Source: Deltaproteobacteria bacterium (GTDB lineage: Bacteria > Desulfobacterota > Dissulfuribacteria > Dissulfuribacterales > QOAL01). From it: a stretch of DNA of 64,000 bases. Below the pieces are notes generated by a model. The model had not been told where the DNA came from. It did no database searches and worked only from the letters and a program-made list of their open reading frames with translations. Position 1 is the stretch's first letter, and every line of letters begins with the position of its first letter. Positions 10,709-22,696 of the stretch are shown here, in pieces. The translations under genes were made by a program, and so were the position numbers. The DNA is taken from NCBI GenBank assembly GCA_015493475.1, contig WGDC01000052.1, positions 75,375 to 139,374 on the forward strand. The letters run 5' to 3'.

Positions 10709-12115
10709 ATGAAAAAAAAGGAAAATAAGAAACTTTGGGGTGGAAGGTTTCACCACTCCACGGAAAAACTGGTGGAAGACTTTACTGAGTCTGTCAGCTA
10801 TGACAAGCGCCTATTCCGACAGGACATTAAGGGGAGCATGGCCCATGCCAGGATGCTCGGCAAACATGGTATCATCCCCAAGCAGGACGCTCACCGCATC
10901 ATCCAGGGCCTTGAGCAAATACTGCGGAAGATAGAAGAGGGCCGGTTCCAGTGGAAAAGGGAGCTTGAGGATCTTCACATGAATATAGAAAAGGCCCTTA
11001 CGGACTCTATAGGTCCCGCAGGCGGCAGGCTTCATACCGCAAGATCAAGAAACGACCAGGTGGCAACAGACTTCAGGCTCTTTGTCAGGGACGAAACAAT
11101 GGAGGTAGATGCATGTATAGAATCCCTCCAGCGCGCCTTTATCCGCCAAGCGGAAAAACACATGGACATTGTGATGCCTGGCTTCACCCATCTACAGAAG
11201 GCTCAGCCTGTCCTGTACCCTCACCACATGCTCGCCTACTTCGAGATGTTCAAAAGGGACAGGCAACGTCTCAGAGACTCGCTCAAAAGGGTGAATATCA
11301 GTCCCCTTGGAAGCGCGGCCCTGGCTGGGACAAGCTACCCCATAGACAGGCGTATGACGGCAGATGAACTTGGTTTCCGGGAAACAAGCCAAAACAGCAT
11401 TGATGCTGTCTCGGACAGGGACTTTGCCCTTGAATTTCTCTTTTGTCTTTCCGTCATCATGGTACACCTAAGCAGGCTGTCGGAAGAACTCGTGCTCTGG
11501 GCAAGCTCGGAATTTTCCTTTGTGGATCTCCCAGATGCTTACTGCACCGGATCGAGCATAATGCCTCAGAAAAAAAATCCAGATGTTCCCGAACTCGTAC
11601 GCGGAAAGACCGGCAGGGTCTTTGGAAGCCTTTTTGCGCTCTTTACTACACTTAAGGGTCTTCCCCTTGCCTACAACAGGGACCTGCAGGAAGACAAAGA
11701 GCAGCTCTTTGACGCCCTCGATACCGTCAAGGCATCCCTGTCAGTAATGTCAGGGCTCGTGGAAAATATGTGTCCACGGCCGAACAGGATGATGGAGGAT
11801 ACGGAAACAGGCTTTTTGACCGCCACGGACCTGGCTGACTATCTTGTGAAAAAGGGACTGCCGTTTAGGCAGGCCCACGAGGTTGTGGGTAGAGCTGTTG
11901 CAAAGTGTATTCAAAGAGGCGTGGAGCTTCACGCACTTAACATTGACGAGTTAAAGAGACTTCACCCACTTATCGGGGATGACGTTATTCAGATACTGAG
12001 TGTGAAAGGTTCCGTAGGATCAAGAAAATGCGAGGGTGCCACAGGATATGAGCCGGTCAGGAAGGCGCTTATAAAGGCAAAAGGCTGGCTTAAGGAGTTC
12101 GGGGTATTACCATGA
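10709..12115 (+). CDS. argH: Argininosuccinate lyase
   Basis: 468 residues from the ATG at 10709. It catalyses the last step of arginine synthesis, splitting argininosuccinate into arginine and fumarate. The start KLWGGRFHHSTEKLVEDFTE is typical, and LHTARSRNDQVATD and the signature GSSIMPQKKNPDVPELVRGK (catalytic serine loop) are intact. An in-frame TTG at 10664 lies inside the terminator, and the extra 15 residues it would add are unlike ArgH, so 10709 is preferred, although its ribosome-binding site is weak. Its TGA overlaps the ATG of the next gene (ATGA), indicating an operon with the lipoprotein, lysA and dapF. Confidence 0.96.
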   Translation: MKKKENKKLWGGRFHHSTEKLVEDFTESVSYDKRLFRQDIKGSMAHARMLGKHGIIPKQDAHRIIQGLEQILRKIEEGRFQWKRELEDLHMNIEKALTDSIGPAGGRLHTARSRNDQVATDFRLFVRDETMEVDACIESLQRAFIRQAEKHMDIVMPGFTHLQKAQPVLYPHHMLAYFEMFKRDRQRLRDSLKRVNISPLGSAALAGTSYPIDRRMTADELGFRETSQNSIDAVSDRDFALEFLFCLSVIMVHLSRLSEELVLWASSEFSFVDLPDAYCTGSSIMPQKKNPDVPELVRGKTGRVFGSLFALFTTLKGLPLAYNRDLQEDKEQLFDALDTVKASLSVMSGLVENMCPRPNRMMEDTETGFLTATDLADYLVKKGLPFRQAHEVVGRAVAKCIQRGVELHALNIDELKRLHPLIGDDVIQILSVKGSVGSRKCEGATGYEPVRKALIKAKGWLKEFGVLP

Positions 12116-13158
12116 CAAGACACCTCTTGATATTTGTGTGCCTCGTTACGGCAGTGACCCTACTGACTGACTGCGGAAGGAAAAGGGCACCGGTACCGCC
12201 TGGCACTCTCAGGCCGGAACGTATAAAGGACCTGTCTTACAAAATAGTCAAGGAGGGTGCCCTGTTGAGCTGGAGCGTACCCTGGAGAAACCACGACGGA
12301 AGCCCCCTTACACACATAAAGCAATTCTTTCTCTTCAAGGCTGAGGCCCCGATACAATCTGCCTGCCTGACCTGTCCACCGAGCTATGGCAAGCCCATAA
12401 TCATAAATTACGACAAAAAACCAGCGCCAGGCAAAAAAATCGTGTATGAAGACACTACCGTCAGGCAGGGCTTTTACTATACTTATCAGGTAAAGACCGT
12501 TAAGGGTTTCTTTAACATCTCTGACTTTTCAAACAAGGTAACCTTTGCCTGGCACAGCCCGCCGAGTGCCCCCATAAACATCTCCGCAGAGGTATTTGAA
12601 GATGGAGTAGGGCTAAGTTGGCTTCCCCCGGACACATTCGAAGACGGTGAGGTCCTTAATCAGCCCTTGGAATACAGGGTCTACCGCAGATTCAGTGACG
12701 ATGAAAAGTGGACATCCCTTCCGGGCACCACAGATAAAACCCACTACTTTGACAAGATCAGGAGGACCTACCGCCAGGTGGGTTACAGGGTTGCCGCCAT
12801 CTTCCACTACTTCGATACAGACATAGAGGGAACTATATCCTCCCCGACCTTTGTAAAGGCAAGGGGCCTCCAAAACATCCCTCCTCCTTGCTGCGTCAAG
12901 GCTGCCATGACGAAAAGGGGCATAAGGATTTCCTGGCGGCCTGTTCATAGGCCCGGAATCGTCGGCTACTACGTGTTCAGGAGGGACCCTAAGGGCCTTG
13001 TTGTCGAGCTTAACTCCATACCCGTCCCAAAAGGCCCCTTCATCGATGATACGCTCCTTGAACCAGGGGTATACTCGTACTGGGTTACATCCGTAGATGA
13101 TTCGTATCCGCCCAACCATAGCAGGCCATCAAACATTGTCACTTTGATTGTAAAGTAA
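12112..13158 (+). CDS. LptM-like lipoprotein extended by fibronectin type III-like domains
   Basis: 348 residues. A hydrophobic leader ends in LLTDCGRKRAPVPPG. The CGxKxxPxxP pattern after the cysteine is that of LptM/YifL (LPAM) lipoproteins, which help LptD mature in the outer membrane, and lptM genes commonly sit beside dapF or lysA, as here. Known LptM is short (about 60-70 residues); this one continues with two or three beta-rich FN3-like modules (for example GALLSWSVPW, GVGLSWLPP, GIRISWRPVHRPGIVGYYV). The residue before the lipobox cysteine is aspartate, which is unusual, so lipidation is not certain. It overlaps argH by four bases and lysA follows 14 bases later. Confidence 0.75.
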   Translation: MTRHLLIFVCLVTAVTLLTDCGRKRAPVPPGTLRPERIKDLSYKIVKEGALLSWSVPWRNHDGSPLTHIKQFFLFKAEAPIQSACLTCPPSYGKPIIINYDKKPAPGKKIVYEDTTVRQGFYYTYQVKTVKGFFNISDFSNKVTFAWHSPPSAPINISAEVFEDGVGLSWLPPDTFEDGEVLNQPLEYRVYRRFSDDEKWTSLPGTTDKTHYFDKIRRTYRQVGYRVAAIFHYFDTDIEGTISSPTFVKARGLQNIPPPCCVKAAMTKRGIRISWRPVHRPGIVGYYVFRRDPKGLVVELNSIPVPKGPFIDDTLLEPGVYSYWVTSVDDSYPPNHSRPSNIVTLIVK

Positions 13159-13172
13159 GAAGGATTTTTCAA

Positions 13173-14432
13173 ATGGGCCACTTTAAATATAAAAACGGGG
13201 TTCTTTTCTGCGAAAACGTAAGCCTTGAAGAGATCGCCCACACTGTCGGCACGCCCTTTTACTGTTACTCCTCTGCACACCTAAGGGAAAGATTCAACGC
13301 TTACGAGGCAGGATTTGCCGGAAGAAAACACATAATCTGTTTTGCAATAAAAGCGAACAGCAACCTTGCTATACTGAGTTGCCTCGGACACCTCGGGGCA
13401 GGCGCGGACATCGTCTCCGGAGGCGAGCTTTTCCGTGCCCTGAGAGCCGGAATAAAGAGGGAAAAGATAGTCTATTCCGGAGTGGGAAAGACCGCCGAGG
13501 AGATGGAATACGCGCTGGAAAACGATATCGCCATGTTCAACATTGAGTCCATGGAAGAGATGGCCCTCCTTTCAAAGATAGCTGAAAATATGGGCAGAAA
13601 GGCGCCCGTCTCCTTCAGGGTAAACCCGGACGTCGATCCGAAAACACATCCCTACATCTCCACCGGGCTGAAAAAGAACAAGTTCGGCCTTTCAATGGAC
13701 CAGGCGCTTGCCGCATATAAACGAGCCGCTGCTGACAAGTGGCTTTCCATAAAGGGGATAGACTGCCATATCGGCTCACAGATCATTGAGATGTCGCCCT
13801 TTATAGATGCCTTCAGAAGGCTAAGGAAGCTCATAAAAGAAATGGCTAAAATGGGAATTTCCATCTCCTACGTGGATATAGGAGGGGGCCTTGGTATAGC
13901 CTACAGGGAGGAAAGTCCTCCCGAGCCCGGGGATTACATCTCTGCGATAATGGAAGAGGCCGCTGATATGGATCAGGCCTTCATTGTTGAGCCAGGCCGT
14001 TCCATTTGCGGAAACGCTGGTGTACTTGTGACAAAAGTCCTCTTTACCAAGGAGAACGGCAGCAAGAGGTTCTACATAGTTGATGCGGGAATGAACGACC
14101 TTGGACGGCCGAGCCTGTACAACGCCTACCACGAAATAAGGCCGGTGAGAAAGGTTGAGAAAGAAGGGGTGTCCGAAACGGACATTGTGGGCCCTATATG
14201 CGAAACAGGCGACTTTCTCGCTCGCTCAAGGCCCATGCCGAGACTCACGTCCGGAAGCCTCCTTTCGGTGATGAGTGCGGGGGCCTACGGCTTTGCCATG
14301 TCATCCAACTATAACTCCCGCCCAAGGGCCGCAGAAGTCATGGTATACGGGGGCCGTTTTCACGTGGTGAGAAACAGGGAATCCTGGCGTGACCTTGTTG
14401 CAGGGGAAATAGTCCCAGGGGAGGGCTGCTGA
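13173..14432 (+). CDS. lysA: Diaminopimelate decarboxylase
   Basis: 419 residues. PLP enzyme that decarboxylates meso-diaminopimelate to lysine. The PLP lysine is K60 in CFAIKANSN. HIGSQI, the glycine-rich DIGGGLGI that binds PLP phosphate, EPGRSI, and GPICETGDFLA with the catalytic cysteine near the C-terminus are all present. AAGGA lies before the ATG at 13173. dapF begins one base after the stop, so lysine and murein precursor supply are coupled in one operon. Confidence 0.96.
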   Translation: MGHFKYKNGVLFCENVSLEEIAHTVGTPFYCYSSAHLRERFNAYEAGFAGRKHIICFAIKANSNLAILSCLGHLGAGADIVSGGELFRALRAGIKREKIVYSGVGKTAEEMEYALENDIAMFNIESMEEMALLSKIAENMGRKAPVSFRVNPDVDPKTHPYISTGLKKNKFGLSMDQALAAYKRAAADKWLSIKGIDCHIGSQIIEMSPFIDAFRRLRKLIKEMAKMGISISYVDIGGGLGIAYREESPPEPGDYISAIMEEAADMDQAFIVEPGRSICGNAGVLVTKVLFTKENGSKRFYIVDAGMNDLGRPSLYNAYHEIRPVRKVEKEGVSETDIVGPICETGDFLARSRPMPRLTSGSLLSVMSAGAYGFAMSSNYNSRPRAAEVMVYGGRFHVVRNRESWRDLVAGEIVPGEGC

Positions 14433-14433
14433 A

Positions 14434-15243
14434 ATGGCGTCTATTTCATTTAAAAAAATGCACGGAAGCGGGAACGATTTCATCCTGATAGACAACAGAG
14501 ACGGGGCCATAGCCGCGGAAGAGGCACCGGAGCTTGCCAGGAGGCTTTGCAGGAGGGGCTTTGGCATAGGGGCGGACGGGCTGATACTCGTAGAAGAATC
14601 GGCATGTGCAGATTTCAAGTGGCTGTTTTTAAACCAGGATGGGAGCCATGCAGAGATGTGCGGAAACGGCGGGCGCTGCGCTGCGAGATTTGCCGTGCTT
14701 TTCGGGATTTGCCAGAAAAGGCTCACCTTCGAAACTGCTGCCGGCGTAATCAAGGCCCATGTCAGGAACAATCTCGTGAAGCTTCAACTTACAAGGCCCA
14801 AGGGAATAAAAAGGGACCTCAGTCTTGATATCGACGGCCGGAAAATAATGGTCGATTTTGCAGACACCGGTGTCCCCCATGCAGTGTTTTTTTGCCAGGA
14901 AGTAAAAAGTATTGATGTAAAAGTCCTCGGGGAAAAAATCAGAAACCATCCAGCCTTTAAACCAACAGGGACCAACGTGAATTTCGTTGAGGTTGAATCA
15001 ACTAGCCTTTTGAAAGTGCGCACCTATGAACGCGGGGTCGAGGATGAAACCTATGCATGCGGTACCGGTGCAGCGGCATGCGCACTCCTTGCAGGGCTCA
15101 GAAATCTTGTCTCGTCTCCTGTACAAGTGGTGACCTCCGGCGGAGAAAAACTGACGGTCTATTTCGACACAAGCAACCCAGCTGAGATTTACCTTGAGGG
15201 TAACGCGGTCCTCGTTTACTCCGGCGTTACAGAGGAGATATGA
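14434..15243 (+). CDS. dapF: Diaminopimelate epimerase
   Basis: 269 residues. It converts LL- to meso-diaminopimelate, the form used in peptidoglycan and by LysA. The two catalytic cysteines are visible: C76 in EMCGNGGRC and C209 in YACGTGAAAC. The start FKKMHGSGNDFILID is canonical. It is the last gene of the argH-lysA-dapF run and converges with cooC, leaving only three bases between the two stop codons; no terminator hairpin separates them. Confidence 0.96.
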   Translation: MASISFKKMHGSGNDFILIDNRDGAIAAEEAPELARRLCRRGFGIGADGLILVEESACADFKWLFLNQDGSHAEMCGNGGRCAARFAVLFGICQKRLTFETAAGVIKAHVRNNLVKLQLTRPKGIKRDLSLDIDGRKIMVDFADTGVPHAVFFCQEVKSIDVKVLGEKIRNHPAFKPTGTNVNFVEVESTSLLKVRTYERGVEDETYACGTGAAACALLAGLRNLVSSPVQVVTSGGEKLTVYFDTSNPAEIYLEGNAVLVYSGVTEEI

Positions 15244-15246
15244 GCA

Positions 15247-16029
15247 TCACTGCCCATCAGGCAAGAATCTTCCAAATATCTCGAATGCCTGCCTCACCAC
15301 ATCCGTTTCCACAGGGAGCCCGAGCAACGACTCCTGGGCCATCTCCCTCCGGAATACATCCTCGCTTGCAGAAACGTAGCCACCGAAAACAAGATCTGTC
15401 TTCTTAACCGCATTCTTTACGTGATTATCAAGGGCATCCGGCACGGGATCTGGCACCCTGTTGACTACCAGTACCTTCTGGCCTACCTCCACCTGAAGGG
15501 CCTTGGTAAGGTCTGCTATTCGTGCAGCCGTCAGCACGCCCCTTGCAGACGGATCTGAGACTACAAAGAGGGTGTGGATATTCCTGAGATTCAACCTTGA
15601 CAGGTGCTCCATTCCCGCCTCGTTGTCAACAAGCAGATACCGGTAGTTCATAGCAAGCTTCTCCATGACCTGCGCCAGGATGGAGTTTGCCATACAATAA
15701 CAACCAGGACCTTCAGGCTGACCCATGACAAGGAGGTCAAAACCCCTCTCCTCGATGACCGCCTGGTTGATATGTATCTCCATGAATTCGTTCTTTGTCA
15801 TGCCCTGGGGTGTCTCGGTCTTCATCCTGTCTCTTATCTCGCCAAGGGTCACATCAACATCGAGGCCGAGAAGCTCGTTTAGGTTTGCATTCGCGTCAGC
15901 GTCCACTGCGAGTACGGGAGTCATACCCGAAGAAACAAGGTACTTTATCAGAAGGGCGGTAAGAGTGGTTTTACCGGTGCCTCCCTTACCGGCCATTGCT
16001 ATTACCTTTGCACATAGCTGTTGAACCAT
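15247..16029 (-). CDS. cooC: CooC-type nickel-insertion ATPase for CO dehydrogenase
   Basis: 260 residues of the SIMIBI class. Deviant Walker A GKGGTGKTT (14-22), VDADANANL as the switch region, and PEGPGCYC with the CooC-specific C110-x-C112 pair that binds metal at the dimer interface. CooC/AcsF proteins mature the Ni-Fe-S centre of CO dehydrogenase, or of acetyl-CoA synthase, in the cytoplasm. No CODH/ACS gene is in the window, so its client must lie elsewhere. It is the last gene of the minus-strand lysC-cimA run. A role with a different nickel enzyme is possible, but the CxC motif favours CODH. Confidence 0.85.
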   Translation of the reverse strand: MVQQLCAKVIAMAGKGGTGKTTLTALLIKYLVSSGMTPVLAVDADANANLNELLGLDVDVTLGEIRDRMKTETPQGMTKNEFMEIHINQAVIEERGFDLLVMGQPEGPGCYCMANSILAQVMEKLAMNYRYLLVDNEAGMEHLSRLNLRNIHTLFVVSDPSARGVLTAARIADLTKALQVEVGQKVLVVNRVPDPVPDALDNHVKNAVKKTDLVFGGYVSASEDVFRREMAQESLLGLPVETDVVRQAFEIFGRFLPDGQ

Positions 16030-16065
16030 TTCAGGAACCTCCTTTAAAAATCTGAAAGGCCTACC

Positions 16066-16470
16066 TCAGTACGGTCCTGCCCGGAAATATCTCTTCAGGC
16101 CTGACAGTGTCCTTGGGCCGAGGGGTCCGGAAGGGGCGAGCAGCTCATCCATGTCAAGGACAAACCCGACATCATGCCTGTAGGCGAGGATCTTCTCAGC
16201 ACTTTTTTCGCCGATGCCAGGGACCATCACAAGCTCCGACAACGTCGCCATGTTGATGTCGGCCTTGCCCCCGATAAGAAAAATCCGTGCATCTGCCAAG
16301 GTTTCAACGGGCACCAGTTTAACGGCGTGCCCGGGGGACTTTTCAACAGAAAGACCGTGCATTAAAAAGAAAAAATCTCTCAGGCCGAATGCCAGGATAA
16401 TGACAGCCGTGAGCACAAAAAGGCCCCTTAGATCCACAAATGGCCCGTTGTCAGGAACTTCCCTTTTCAT
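16066..16470 (-). CDS. Membrane-anchored ComEA-like helix-hairpin-helix protein
   Basis: 134 residues. One transmembrane segment (about residues 14-38, [20 protein letters not shown]) precedes a ComEA-type helix-hairpin-helix domain with [20 protein letters not shown], the DNA-backbone-binding hairpin. Such anchored HhH proteins bind incoming DNA during competence, or serve other DNA contacts at the membrane. It overlaps the 3' end of cimA by 20 bases, indicating coupling. No other competence gene is nearby, so uptake of DNA is only one possibility. Confidence 0.75.
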   Translation of the reverse strand: MKREVPDNGPFVDLRGLFVLTAVIILAFGLRDFFFLMHGLSVEKSPGHAVKLVPVETLADARIFLIGGKADINMATLSELVMVPGIGEKSAEKILAYRHDVGFVLDMDELLAPSGPLGPRTLSGLKRYFRAGPY

Positions 16471-18037
16471 CCTTTAGCAGCTTGTAACAGATGCCATCCA
16501 CGAGGGCCTGCCAGCTTGCCTCTATTATGTCATTGGATACGCCTACTGTTCCCCACTTGTCCATGGAATCCTTTGACTCGATGAGCACCCTTACCTTTGC
16601 ACCAGTGCCAGGACTGTCGGGAAGCACCCTGACCTTGTAATCCGCAAGGGTCATATCCCTCAGTTGCGGATAAAAGGTCTCGAGGGCCTTCCTGATGGCG
16701 TTGTCAAGGGCATTCACCGGCCCGTTTCCAACGGCAGCGGTATGCTCCACCTTCCCGCCAACCCGCACCATGACGGTAGCCTCTGCCTGTGGAGGCTCAT
16801 CCTCCTTGCACTTTTGGTCTATTACCCTAAAGGCAACAAGGTCGAAATACTTACGGGCAGTACCGCTTGCACGCCTCATGAGAAGCTCGAAAGAGGCCTC
16901 TGCCCCTTCGAACTGGAATCCGTGGGCCTCGAGGTCCTTGAGCCTTGATACAATATCGAGTATCAGGGGATCGTCGCTCGAGATATCCATACCGAACTGC
17001 TTTGCCTTTGCAAGTACATTGCTCTTGCCAGACAGGTCAGATACGAGTATGCGCTGGATATTTCCCACGAGCTCTGGCCTTATGTGTTCGTATGTCTCCG
17101 GATTCCTCTGGACCGCGCTGACGTGAATCCCGCCCTTGTGCGCAAAGGCGCTCGCCCCCACGTAGGGTTGATACTTGTTGGGAGCGAGGTTGGCAATCTC
17201 GTAAACGAACCTCGCTATACTCGTCAGCTTTGAAAGACGCTTTCCAGCCTCGCACTCGTAACCGAGCTTCAGGACAAGCGCAGGAATGATGGAACAGAGG
17301 TTGGCATTGCCACAGCGCTCTCCGAATCCGTTCATGGTCCCCTGCACCTGCCTGACCCCTGCCCTTACCGCCATTACCGAGTTGGCAACGGCCATTTCCG
17401 AGTCGTTGTGACAGTGAATGCCAAGAGCAGTATCCCTGCCCAGTGCCTCCTTGACCGCCCTTACAATGTCAACTATCTCGTTGGGCAGGGTACCTCCGTT
17501 CGTATCGCAAAGAACAAGGCATTCGGCCCCCGCCATCTTTGCCCTCTTGAGGGTGGCCAAGGCATACTGCCTGTCTGCCTTGAATCCGTCAAAAAAGTGT
17601 TCCGCATCGTAGAAAAGTGTCTCGACCCTGCTGCGCAGATATGAAATGGAGCTTTCTATGATTTCGAGATTCCTTTCAAGGCTTATGCGAAGGGCATCAC
17701 GAACGTGTATGTCCCAACTTTTCCCGAAAATGGTAACAACGGGGGATCCTGATGCTACAAGTGCCCGGAGGTTCGGGTCATCTTCCGCCCTGTTCCTGGC
17801 AGGATGTGTTGAGCCAAATGAGGCGATCCTGCTGTACTTGAGCCTGTACTGCTTTATTTCCGCAAAGAACTGCTGGTCCTTTGGATTGGACCCTGGCCAA
17901 CCGCCCTCTATATAATCGATTCCGAGCTCGTCAAGCCTCTGGGCTATCCTGAGTTTATCCTCCACGGAAAGATTAAAGTTTTCCGCCTGGGTTCCGTCCC
18001 TCAGAGTAGTGTCATAAATTTCGACGTTTTTTGACAT
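16451..18037 (-). CDS. cimA: (R)-citramalate synthase
   Basis: 528 residues. It condenses pyruvate with acetyl-CoA to citramalate, the threonine-independent entry to isoleucine. [16 protein letters not shown] holds the metal and substrate residues. [25 protein letters not shown] and KGGIHVSAV follow, then a LeuA-type C-terminal regulatory domain from about residue 390. The pattern NGFGERCGN and the length fit the CimA subgroup rather than LeuA or homocitrate synthase. AAGGGGTG precedes the ATG. It follows lysC after 24 bases on the same strand. Confidence 0.92.
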   Translation of the reverse strand: MSKNVEIYDTTLRDGTQAENFNLSVEDKLRIAQRLDELGIDYIEGGWPGSNPKDQQFFAEIKQYRLKYSRIASFGSTHPARNRAEDDPNLRALVASGSPVVTIFGKSWDIHVRDALRISLERNLEIIESSISYLRSRVETLFYDAEHFFDGFKADRQYALATLKRAKMAGAECLVLCDTNGGTLPNEIVDIVRAVKEALGRDTALGIHCHNDSEMAVANSVMAVRAGVRQVQGTMNGFGERCGNANLCSIIPALVLKLGYECEAGKRLSKLTSIARFVYEIANLAPNKYQPYVGASAFAHKGGIHVSAVQRNPETYEHIRPELVGNIQRILVSDLSGKSNVLAKAKQFGMDISSDDPLILDIVSRLKDLEAHGFQFEGAEASFELLMRRASGTARKYFDLVAFRVIDQKCKEDEPPQAEATVMVRVGGKVEHTAAVGNGPVNALDNAIRKALETFYPQLRDMTLADYKVRVLPDSPGTGAKVRVLIESKDSMDKWGTVGVSNDIIEASWQALVDGICYKLLKDEKGSS

Positions 18038-18061
18038 ATGGGAACACCCCTTTTGTTTGGA

Positions 18062-19288
18062 TCAGTCGCTGTCGCCCTTTTCGAGGCCAAATCCCTCGTG
18101 CAAGGCCCTTACCGCAAGCTCCGTAAACTTTTCATCAATAATACAGGAAACCTTTATCTCAGAGGTGCTAATCATGAGTATGTTCACGCCGTGGTTCGCA
18201 AGGATGTCAAACATCCTGCTTGCTACACCTGCATGGTTCCTCATTCCCACACCCACAATGGAGACCTTAGATATCCCCTTGTCTCCCACAACACTTTCCG
18301 CACCAATCTCCGAGGCAGTATTCCTCACTATGCTCATGGCCTGATCATAGTCGGTCTTCGGCACGGTGAAGGTCATATCGGTAAGATTACCCTCCCTGGT
18401 ATTCTGGATGATCATATCTACCACGATATTCGCATCAGAGATGGGATTGAAAATACTTGCCGCGATACCTGGCTTATCCGCCACCTTCTTTATCGTGATC
18501 CTGGCCTCATCCCTGCTGTAGGTTACTGCTGACACCAATACGTCTTCCATAGATTCATCCTCCTTGACCACCATTGTACCAGGATTCTCGCTGAAGCTCG
18601 ATCTGACATGGAGCGGCATATTGTAACGCATGGCAAACTCCACAGACCTTATCTCCAGGACCTTTGCCCCAAGACTCGCCATCTCGAGCATCTCCTCATA
18701 GGAAATTCTGTCTATCTTCCTGGCGCCAGGACATATATTAGGATCGGTAGTATAAACCCCATCCACATCCGTGTATATCTCGCAGACATCCGCACCAAGG
18801 GCAACGGCAACGGCAACGGCAGTAGTATCGGAGCCACCCCTTCCAAGGGTGGTAATGTCTCCCAGCTCATCAACACCCTGGAAACCGGCAACTACCGGTA
18901 TCTTACCCTGGGCAATGGCCCTCTTCAGCTTTTCAGTTGGGATGTTACGGATCCTGGCCTTGGTGTGGGCCGCATCTGTGTTGATAGGGATTTGATGGCC
19001 CAAAAACGATTCCGCATCGCACCCGCGGGCCTTAGCGGCCATGGAAAAAAGGGAAATAGTCACCTGCTCACCCGTTGAAAGGAGTACGTCAAGTTCCCTC
19101 TTGTCCGGCCTGCTTTGCATCTCGAGGGATAGAGAGATGAGATAGTTGGTCTGGCCCGCCATGGCTGAAAGGACAACAACGACATCGTCACCTTGTTCCT
19201 TTCTTCTGATTACCCTGTCCGCCACCCTTTTTATCCTGTTACAGTTGGCAACAGAGGTGCCTCCATACTTTTGCACAACTAAAGCCAT
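18062..19288 (-). CDS. lysC: Aspartate kinase
   Basis: 408 residues. It phosphorylates aspartate, the first step towards lysine, threonine, methionine and diaminopimelate. The N-terminus [11 protein letters not shown] is the kinase signature, and [16 protein letters not shown] and [14 protein letters not shown] follow. Two ACT domains fill about residues 265-400 ([18 protein letters not shown] marks the second) and usually give feedback inhibition by lysine and/or threonine. AGAGGAA precedes the ATG. It lies two bases after a J-domain gene and before cimA. Confidence 0.95.
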   Translation of the reverse strand: MALVVQKYGGTSVANCNRIKRVADRVIRRKEQGDDVVVVLSAMAGQTNYLISLSLEMQSRPDKRELDVLLSTGEQVTISLFSMAAKARGCDAESFLGHQIPINTDAAHTKARIRNIPTEKLKRAIAQGKIPVVAGFQGVDELGDITTLGRGGSDTTAVAVAVALGADVCEIYTDVDGVYTTDPNICPGARKIDRISYEEMLEMASLGAKVLEIRSVEFAMRYNMPLHVRSSFSENPGTMVVKEDESMEDVLVSAVTYSRDEARITIKKVADKPGIAASIFNPISDANIVVDMIIQNTREGNLTDMTFTVPKTDYDQAMSIVRNTASEIGAESVVGDKGISKVSIVGVGMRNHAGVASRMFDILANHGVNILMISTSEIKVSCIIDEKFTELAVRALHEGFGLEKGDSD

Positions 19289-19290
19289 GT

Positions 19291-19602
19291 CTATTCCTCT
19301 TTTTCACCTGCATAGATAGGGTCCTGCCCGAAGTGGTAAAACCACCACTCCTCGTCGTCCATACCGTCCTCGTTGGGCAGAAAACTCATACGGTAATTAT
19401 CCGAATATTCCATCAGGAGCCTGTAGGCGCTGTTGATAAGGCCCATCTTGTCTTCGGCATCCCCATGATCCGGTATCCTGTCAGGATGGTTGAGCCTGCA
19501 CGCCTTCATATAGGCACTCCTGATATCGTTCCTCGAGGCCTTATCTGTAAGCCCGAGGAGCCTCCTCGCCCTGTCTATTGCCGCCCATCTGTCCTCTTTC
19601 AT
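19291..19602 (-). CDS. Small J-domain (DnaJ-like) protein
   Basis: 103 residues. A J-domain covers about residues 8-70, with the invariant HPD at 39-41 (LNHPDR), so it should stimulate an Hsp70 partner. There is no G/F region, zinc finger or substrate-binding domain; the tail is acidic and tryptophan-rich ([12 protein letters not shown]). It is the first gene of the lysC-cimA run, ending two bases before lysC. A link with amino-acid synthesis is unexplained. TATGAAAGAGG starts the frame after AGGTGG-like sequence. Confidence 0.8.
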   Translation of the reverse strand: MKEDRWAAIDRARRLLGLTDKASRNDIRSAYMKACRLNHPDRIPDHGDAEDKMGLINSAYRLLMEYSDNYRMSFLPNEDGMDDEEWWFYHFGQDPIYAGEKEE

Positions 19603-19767
19603 AGGTGGTGTAACCTATCAATTTAAAACCTAAATTACAAGTTTTCTATTTCTGTTAACAGAAGAATGGAACATGCGGCAATAGCCCGGGAAGACGAAAT
19701 GATATGAACATGGAAAAGCGATTGTTTACCATGGATGCAGAAGGTATATTGCCCGTAGAGGGCCTAT

Positions 19768-22300
<2,533 letters not shown>

Positions 22301-22350
22301 TACTGTAACGCTTTTTAATAATAAAAAGGACGTCAAAGGAGAGAATAGAG

Positions 22351-22680
22351 ATGTTTTCAGAAATCGTTTACGCAATGGGTACTCCGCCCGGAGGAGCCCA
22401 CGGTGGTCAAGGAAATCCCATTATGGCCTTCCTGCCCTTGGTGGTCATATTCCTGATATTTTACTTTCTGCTCATTAGACCCCAGCAGAAAAAGCAGAAA
22501 CAGCACCAGGAATTCCTTCAGTCCCTGAAAAAGGGGGACGAGGTAATAACATCTGGTGGCGTAATAGGACGAATTGTCAGCCTTTCCGAAAATATTGTCT
22601 CACTTGAAGTGGCCCCCAAGGTTGTAATAAGGGTGGCCAGGAGCCAGATAGCAGGAAGGCCGGCCACGGAATCGAAATAG
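22351..22680 (+). CDS. yajC: Sec translocon accessory protein YajC
   Basis: 109 residues. One N-terminal transmembrane segment (about 22-42, PLVVIFLIFYFLLI) is followed by RPQQKKQKQHQEFLQSLKKG and GDEVITSGGVIG, the family signature. YajC binds SecDF in the inner membrane. AAGGAGAG precedes the ATG. The usual downstream secD-secF is missing; the next gene (mnmE) runs the other way. Confidence 0.93.
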   Translation: MFSEIVYAMGTPPGGAHGGQGNPIMAFLPLVVIFLIFYFLLIRPQQKKQKQHQEFLQSLKKGDEVITSGGVIGRIVSLSENIVSLEVAPKVVIRVARSQIAGRPATESK

Positions 22681-22696
22681 AGTAACTGCGGAGCGG

